Below, one piece after another: positions 13,689 to 18,591 of a DNA stretch of 18,591 bases; within the stretch, counting starts at the first letter, position 1, and each line of letters starts with the position of its first letter. The stretch is from NCBI GenBank assembly GCA_937900485.1, contig CALCEL010000090.1:1-18591 (forward strand). The letters are read 5' to 3'. A program made the translations under genes and the position numbers. The notes beneath the pieces are model-generated. The model was given only the letters and a program-made list of their open reading frames with translations, did not search any database and had not been told where the DNA came from. This DNA is from an uncultured Prevotellaceae bacterium. GTDB taxonomy: Bacteria; Bacteroidota; Bacteroidia; Bacteroidales; Bacteroidaceae.

Positions 13689-16316
13689 TCAGAACTCTTG
13701 TCCAAGGATGAAGTGGAACTGACTTCCTCCGTATGTCGTTGAGCCGTATATCTTATCAAATCCGTACGCCCAGTCTATACCCATCAGACCGACCATTGGC
13801 AAGAAGATTCTCACACCCACTCCGGCGGAGCGTTTCATGTCGAAGATGTTAAACTTCTTGATGTCTGTCCATGCGTTACCTCCCTCCATAAATGCCAAGG
13901 CATAGATGTTCGTTGAGTTGTTGAGCATGAGCGGATATCTGAGCTCCAGTGTCATACGTGAGTAGGCATAACCCTCATAACCGTAAGGAGTGAGTGCTCC
14001 GTTGTCATATCCTCTAAGACCGATTGTCTCTTGGTAATAGCTCGTTGAGTAACCTGACATACCGTCTCCTCCAACGTAGAATGTCTCAAACGGTGACTTC
14101 TTGTTACTGTTGTAGTGGCCGAGGAATCCCATGTCGAAACGTGTCATCAGTACGAAGCATTTCTGTCCTCCTGAGAGCGGAGTGTAGAACTTAGAGTTGA
14201 ATTTCCACTTATGGTATTCAATCCATCTGTATTTCTTTTGCATGTCACTCATGTAGCTGGCGTCAGAAGAGCTCGTGGCCAGATTAGCGTAGTCCACTCC
14301 GTCGAAGAGAGAGTAAGGTGGTGTGAGTGACACAGACGCATTGATTGTCGATCCTCTTCTCGGGAACACCTGGTTGTCGATGTTGTTACGTGACAACTGG
14401 AGTGTCAGGTTGATGTTGTTACAGTTACCGTCTGTGATGAGGAAGTAGTCCCAGTCTTTGAGCATGTAACGTGTGTATGCCAGTGAGGCCATGAAACTGA
14501 AGTTGTTGTCTGGCCAGTTAAGACGCTTTCCCCATCCAATAGACAATCCGAACAATTGTATGTACTTATCCGGGTCGTAGTATGACGAGTAGTTATTGTA
14601 ATAGCTGTTGTTGTAGTTTCCATATCCGTAGAGCATGGAGTAGTAGCTATTGTAGTAACTGCTGTTGTAGTATGAGCTACTGATGTCCGTCTGTCTTGAG
14701 AAGAAGGCAGACACAGAGAGTGAGTTAGGTCGTTTCCTTCCGAACCATGGGTCGTAGAATGACACGCTGTATGACTGGTAGTATGAGCCGTTTGTCGAGC
14801 CGCTGATACTGAACTCCTGTCCGTCGCCTTGTGGCAGGATTCCACGCCTCACCTTATTCTTTCCGAACAGGTTGCGCATTGAGAAGTTTGTGAACTTCAG
14901 ACCGATTTTTCCTATTACACCGGTCTGTCCCCAACCGAGTGAGAACTCGATCTGGTCGCTGGCCTTAGGAACGAGACCGAGGTTGAGGTCGACGGTACCG
15001 TTTGTCTGGTCAGGCACCGGTCTGAAGTCGATCTGCTCCGGGTCGAAGTGTCCCATCTGGCCGATCTCCTGATATGTCATCTTGAAGGCGTCCATGCTGA
15101 ACAAGTCTCCAGGCTTGAGTTTCAGCTCACGTCTGATGACCTCTTCGTAGACCCTTGTGTTACCATAAATCTTTATCTTGTTGATGGAAGCCTGTGGTCC
15201 CTCGGTGATTCTTATCTCGAGGTCGATAGAGTCGCCGTCCACGTCAACCTCAGTAGGAGACACTCTGTTGAACACATATCCCTCGTTATAGTAGAGGTTT
15301 GACACGGCGTCGTCATCGGATTTCAGTCTGGCGTCGATATTTTTCATGTTGTACACGTCGCCTTTCTTCATCCTCAGCACCTTGTCGGCAAGTACGTCCG
15401 TGTTGAAGACCGTGTTACCCACCCAGGAGATGTTACGTACGTAGTACTTATTACCCTCGTCGATATGCAGATAGACATCGACGAGATTGTCTCCGGCGTC
15501 GACGACGCTGTCGGCGTATATGTTGGCGTCACGGAATCCGAGCTCGTTATATTTTTCTATCACGCGTTCCTTGTCCTCCTCATACTTTTCCTGTATGAAT
15601 TTCTTTGACTTGAAGAAGCTCTTGAATCCCTTCTCGTTGGTTTTCTTCAGCAATCCTCCTGAGAAGAAGTTACCGTCAAACTTTTTTCTTGGTATATTCT
15701 CGTTACCGGTGATGTAAATCTTACGTACCTTGACCTTTTCCTTCTTGTCGATGTTGACATCCACTATCAGCTGGTCCGTTTTTGTCGTGTCATCTCGTTG
15801 TACGATGTCGACCTCTGCGTTCTTATATCCTTTCTCGTCGAAATAATTCTTAATGACAATCTTGGCTTTGTCAATCATGTTAGGCGTGATTTGGTTACCT
15901 TTGATGATACCCATCTTCTCGTCCAAGTCTTCGCGTTCAGTCTTCTTTACTCCGTTGATGTTGATTTGAGACACTCGAGGTCTCATTGAGAGTATGATTT
16001 TCAGCCACACCTTGTCGTCGGCGATGCTGTCTGCCTCGATGCTGACTGATGAGAACAATCCGTGTTTCCAGTATCGTTTGATGGCGTCTGTGATCTCGTC
16101 ACCTGGTATTGATATCTGTTCTCCGACTGTCAGTCCGGAGATTCCAATCAAGATATAGTCGTCGTAATTCTGTACGCCCTCAACCTTTATTCCGCCTATC
16201 TCGAGTTTGCGGGTCTGTCCATACACGATGGATGGTTTGTCCGCAGACTGCGCCATAACGGCGTTGCCGGCGTAAGCCATCATAAGTGATAGAAAGAAAT
16301 ATCGTATTATCCTCAT
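13689..16316 (-). CDS. bamA: BamA, outer-membrane protein assembly factor
   Basis: BamA is the Omp85-family core of the machine that folds beta-barrel proteins into the outer membrane. The 875-residue protein has a signal peptide (1-22, ending VMA before Q). The periplasmic region has about five POTRA domains (about 35-450, with repeated xGN-type turns such as ITGNENI, VGNTVFN and YGNTRVY). A 16-stranded barrel ends in FHFILGQEF, with the terminal Phe required for assembly. The loop-6 motif GLRGYDN is at 766-772. The odd part is residues 546-580 in an early barrel loop: 31 of 35 are Tyr, Asn or Ser. The gene is 68 nt downstream of uppS and just upstream of three Skp-like chaperones, a conserved pairing of the insertion machine with its periplasmic escorts. 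It is presumably essential. Confidence 0.96.
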   Translation of the reverse strand: MRIIRYFFLSLMMAYAGNAVMAQSADKPSIVYGQTRKLEIGGIKVEGVQNYDDYILIGISGLTVGEQISIPGDEITDAIKRYWKHGLFSSVSIEADSIADDKVWLKIILSMRPRVSQININGVKKTEREDLDEKMGIIKGNQITPNMIDKAKIVIKNYFDEKGYKNAEVDIVQRDDTTKTDQLIVDVNIDKKEKVKVRKIYITGNENIPRKKFDGNFFSGGLLKKTNEKGFKSFFKSKKFIQEKYEEDKERVIEKYNELGFRDANIYADSVVDAGDNLVDVYLHIDEGNKYYVRNISWVGNTVFNTDVLADKVLRMKKGDVYNMKNIDARLKSDDDAVSNLYYNEGYVFNRVSPTEVDVDGDSIDLEIRITEGPQASINKIKIYGNTRVYEEVIRRELKLKPGDLFSMDAFKMTYQEIGQMGHFDPEQIDFRPVPDQTNGTVDLNLGLVPKASDQIEFSLGWGQTGVIGKIGLKFTNFSMRNLFGKNKVRRGILPQGDGQEFSISGSTNGSYYQSYSVSFYDPWFGRKRPNSLSVSAFFSRQTDISSSYYNSSYYNSYYSMLYGYGNYNNSYYNNYSSYYDPDKYIQLFGLSIGWGKRLNWPDNNFSFMASLAYTRYMLKDWDYFLITDGNCNNINLTLQLSRNNIDNQVFPRRGSTINASVSLTPPYSLFDGVDYANLATSSSDASYMSDMQKKYRWIEYHKWKFNSKFYTPLSGGQKCFVLMTRFDMGFLGHYNSNKKSPFETFYVGGDGMSGYSTSYYQETIGLRGYDNGALTPYGYEGYAYSRMTLELRYPLMLNNSTNIYALAFMEGGNAWTDIKKFNIFDMKRSAGVGVRIFLPMVGLMGIDWAYGFDKIYGSTTYGGSQFHFILGQEF

Positions 16317-16384
16317 CTACTTGAATTGTATGTTTTTTCTTGTTGTGTCTATGACCTCTATTATTGTCATTTTATGTAAGTGGC

Positions 16385-17125
16385 TCACTTGTTGTTCTCA
16401 ACCTGTTCGCCTGTCTTGCCGAATCGTCTCTGTCGTCCCTGGTAGTCCACAATGGCTTTGCACAGGGACTCCTCGTTGAAGTCTGGCCAGTATTCGTCGG
16501 TGAAATACAGTTCGGAGTAAGCGCACTGCCACAGGAGGTAGTTACTCAGTCTCACCTCACCACCGGTGCGTATGAGCAGCTCAGGGTCTGGCATGAATGA
16601 AGTGGCGAGGTGTTCATCGATGGTGTTCTCATCAATTTTATCGACATCGATGAGTCCGTCTTGTACCTTGCCCGCTATTTTCTTGACGGCGTCAGTCAGT
16701 TCCCATTTAGAAGAGTAGCTCAGTGCCAGCACCATGCATGACGCGTCGTTGTTCTTTGTCTTCTCCATGAGTGACTCACACGCCTTGCGTACATTCTCCG
16801 GCAGACGTTCCATTTGTCCGATTATTCTGAATCGTACGTTCTGCTTCATGAACAGCTCCTCCTCAAGATGTTTGAGCAGCAGAGCCATCAGTGCAGACAC
16901 CTCTGCCTCAGGTCTGTTCCAGTTCTCAGTGGAGAAAGTGTATAGCGTGAGATACTTTATTCCGAGTCTCACAGCTTCAGCCATTATGCTATGTACGGTC
17001 TCAGCTCCGGCCTGATGTCCCATGGAACGTTCCATTCCTCGTTCTTTAGCCCATCGTCCGTTACCGTCCATTATGATGGCCACGTGCTGTGGTATGCGGC
17101 TCATATCCACTTTGTCCTTATACAT
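16385..17125 (-). CDS. uppS: Undecaprenyl diphosphate synthase (isoprenyl transferase)
   Basis: UppS condenses isopentenyl diphosphate onto farnesyl diphosphate in cis to give the C55 carrier lipid for peptidoglycan and surface polysaccharides. The 246-residue protein shows the cis-prenyltransferase motifs in order: HVAIIMDGNGRWAKERG (14-30) with the catalytic D20, then GHQAG (36-40), LYTFSTENWNRP (61-72), and the C-terminal LLIRTGGEVRLSNYLLWQ substrate-binding segment (about 188-205). The length is standard. It acts at the inner face of the cytoplasmic membrane. Its position before bamA is a well-known order in Bacteroidetes and Proteobacteria. Confidence 0.96.
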   Translation of the reverse strand: MYKDKVDMSRIPQHVAIIMDGNGRWAKERGMERSMGHQAGAETVHSIMAEAVRLGIKYLTLYTFSTENWNRPEAEVSALMALLLKHLEEELFMKQNVRFRIIGQMERLPENVRKACESLMEKTKNNDASCMVLALSYSSKWELTDAVKKIAGKVQDGLIDVDKIDENTIDEHLATSFMPDPELLIRTGGEVRLSNYLLWQCAYSELYFTDEYWPDFNEESLCKAIVDYQGRQRRFGKTGEQVENNK

Positions 17126-17219
17126 ATTTAATATGAGTTTAATTCGTTGTTTGCTCTTGTGATGTCATCAGTCTCCTCATCCATCCTCATCACTTAGTCA
17201 CAAGTATATTAGTTATATC

Positions 17220-17909
17220 TCAGATGTCGTTATTACATTTGCGCAGTTTAGGGCATATATCGTAGCTGACGTAGAACATCGTTGCGCAATACGTGTCCTT
17301 GTTTTTGAGGAATCCGCTTTTTATGGCGTAAGGGTCCTCGATGCCGTCCAGCTTATCCGTGAGCGAGAAGTGCATAGCCCAGTCAAGTCCGATGTTCACA
17401 CGTTCCGCCACCTTATACTTCACTCCTATTCCGACAGGTATGTTCATCGCCACGTTGTCGGCGCAGCTGAAACCGAGCCCGAGGTGAATGTAAGGCGCGA
17501 GTCTTCTCGTACCCTTGTATCCTTTTCCCATTCCGTATCCCCAGAAGCTGATCTCGTATTGGCATCCGAGGTCGTACACCACATTATTGAAGTCAATCTT
17601 CTCGCCGTCACTTGTCGGTATGTAGGTTGACGCACCCTCTGTGCCTCCAGATATCTTATTGGCAGTCAAGTTGAATTTCAGAGACATTCTCGGGTTGATG
17701 TTATATCTCATCATTGCTCCTCCGGCCAGTCCGTTGTTCTTGTACAGAGAATTGGTGTTAGTGTCGCCGAGGTAGAAGCTTGTTCCCAACATACCACCTA
17801 TCTCATACTTATACTCCAGTTCCTGTGCGTCAGCGTATGAGCCGAGCAAGCTCGTCATAGCCATGCAGAGGCTGGTCATCAGTCTTTTTGACTGTGTGGT
17901 TCGTGTCAT
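17220..17909 (-). CDS. DUF6089-type outer-membrane beta-barrel protein
   Basis: The 229-residue protein has an N-terminal signal peptide (about 1-29, ending ADA before QE). It continues with alternating amphipathic strands and Gly/aromatic turns (EIGGMLGTSFYLGDTN, AGGAMMRYNINPRMSLKFNL, YIHLGLGFS, VGIGVKYKVAERVNIGLDWAM) typical of a small outer-membrane barrel. The opening strand, the YLGDTN turn and the R-NINPR-L-K pattern match the DUF6089 family found beside uppS and bamA in Bacteroidetes. The function is unknown. It ends in a Cys-containing basic tail (CPKLRKCNN) instead of the usual aromatic C-terminal residue, which is slightly odd. It lies 94 nt upstream of uppS. Confidence 0.8.
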   Translation of the reverse strand: MTRTTQSKRLMTSLCMAMTSLLGSYADAQELEYKYEIGGMLGTSFYLGDTNTNSLYKNNGLAGGAMMRYNINPRMSLKFNLTANKISGGTEGASTYIPTSDGEKIDFNNVVYDLGCQYEISFWGYGMGKGYKGTRRLAPYIHLGLGFSCADNVAMNIPVGIGVKYKVAERVNIGLDWAMHFSLTDKLDGIEDPYAIKSGFLKNKDTYCATMFYVSYDICPKLRKCNNDI

Positions 17910-17982
17910 ATCAGTTATGTTGTGTTGGGTCTTTTCTTCAGTCTTCTCATTTGTCCCTGTTCGGTGTGTCGTCGTTCAGATG

Positions 17983-18591
17983 TCAACGTATCGCGCCTTT
18001 CCAGAGATATCGTCCTCTGATAATCCATATCTGGTCGTTGATGATCACGGTGTTGGCAGTGCCGACACATTCATTGATTCTTTCCGGCAGCAGATATTTA
18101 GATTCCAGCGGCCACCATGCTATACCGTTATCTGTAGACCTGTACAGATAGTCGTACAGTCCATCCTTCTGTCCTATTGCGTACAAAACATTCTTATACA
18201 TCACGACGCTGAGCTTGTCGAGATAAGGGAAGGAGTGTGCGTTGTCGGCTGTTGGTTTCATGTATCCCCAATCCTGGTTGTCGTCGTCGTTAGCTGATGT
18301 CACCTTGTACCATGACATAGAGTGGTTTTTGTCGTAATCGTTTATTCCCACCATGACAGTCATCGTGATGTCGGAGTTAGTTCTTGACGAGAAGAAGAAA
18401 CTATTCTGTCTGCTTGTCGGCAGGTACTCAAGGTCCTTATCGCCGCATACTGTCCATTCCTCAAGGTCCTTAGAGCCGATGATGCTATTGCCGTCGTAGG
18501 CGTAGATGAATTTGTCGTCAGCGGCGAGCAGTCTCTCCAGTCTCTTCTCTGACACTTTGCTCCATGTCGTGGCGTCGTCAGACGTGTAAAG
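17983..18591 (-). CDS. Beta-propeller-like secreted protein, C-terminal part (DUF6242-like)
   Basis: This reading frame is open to the window edge, so only the last 203 residues are seen; the true start lies to the right. It contains Asp-box-like repeats of sialidase-type propellers (LYTSDDATTWS at the window edge, YRSTDNGIAWWP near residue 147). Between them are regular blade strands (FIYAYDGNSIIGSKD, KNVLYAIGQKDG, NTVIINDQIWIIRG), each about 45-50 residues apart. This resembles the C-terminal domain of DUF6242 lipoproteins of Bacteroidales; that family name is a tentative assignment. It is upstream of the DUF6089 gene by 73 nt and on the same strand, so it may be the first visible gene of the envelope cluster. 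Confidence 0.65.
   Translation of the reverse strand, partial: LYTSDDATTWSKVSEKRLERLLAADDKFIYAYDGNSIIGSKDLEEWTVCGDKDLEYLPTSRQNSFFFSSRTNSDITMTVMVGINDYDKNHSMSWYKVTSANDDDNQDWGYMKPTADNAHSFPYLDKLSVVMYKNVLYAIGQKDGLYDYLYRSTDNGIAWWPLESKYLLPERINECVGTANTVIINDQIWIIRGRYLWKGAIR

Noticed and set aside
14405..14845. 146-codon Thr/Ser-rich frame inside bamA
   Set aside because: It is an alternative-frame reading of the Tyr/Asn/Ser-rich and neighbouring barrel codons of bamA.

Overview
The window looks like a chromosomal segment of a Bacteroidales bacterium, most likely a Prevotella-type genome. The evidence is: Bacteroidetes sigma-factor promoters (TTTG, 19-21 bp, TAnnTTTG) in front of several genes; A-rich rather than Shine-Dalgarno leaders; and a uppS-bamA-tandem skp-murI-comF gene order with a neighbouring DUF6089 protein. 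The genus call is an inference; the phylum-level call is well supported.

Left part (1-7715): an AT-rich stretch of about 1.15 kb with no supportable gene is followed by a complete type II CRISPR-Cas locus of the II-C layout (cas9-cas1-cas2, no csn2 or cas4). The three cas genes overlap by 8 and 4 nt and end at a hairpin terminator. A CRISPR array of 8 identical 36-bp repeats and 7 spacers of exactly 30 bp follows. Between the AT-rich stretch and cas9 lies a readable tracrRNA gene on the minus strand, divergent from cas9. It has a perfect promoter, an anti-repeat at its 5' end, a nexus hairpin and a Rho-independent terminator. Its anti-repeat resembles the plus-strand repeat, so it pairs with a minus-strand crRNA. 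The array is therefore read toward cas2, from a promoter in a leader at the cas-distal end. That promoter shares the sequence TTTGCACTAnTA with the tracrRNA promoter. The system appears complete and intact: RuvC and HNH residues of Cas9, the E-H-D residues of Cas1 and the Cas2 aspartate are all present.

Middle (7678-10330): a tRNA-Asn(GTT) gene on the minus strand with its own promoter and a strong terminator forms the boundary to ordinary chromosome. Divergent from it is a two-gene plus-strand unit: a YhiN/HI0933-family flavoprotein and an NTP_transf_5-type putative nucleotidyltransferase.

Right part (10306-18591, all minus strand): read in transcription order there is a truncated beta-propeller-like protein, a DUF6089-type outer-membrane beta-barrel, uppS, bamA, three tandem OmpH/Skp-like periplasmic chaperones, murI and comF. 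This is an envelope-biogenesis cluster: UppS makes the lipid carrier for peptidoglycan and surface glycans, BamA inserts outer-membrane barrels, the Skp-like proteins escort barrels through the periplasm, and MurI supplies D-glutamate. BamA carries an unusual Tyr/Asn/Ser-rich insertion in its barrel region.

The most interesting material is the RNA layer of the CRISPR locus: the tracrRNA, its shared promoter architecture with the array, the anti-repeat that can fold on itself, and a possible antisense relation between the cas9 leader and tracrRNA.
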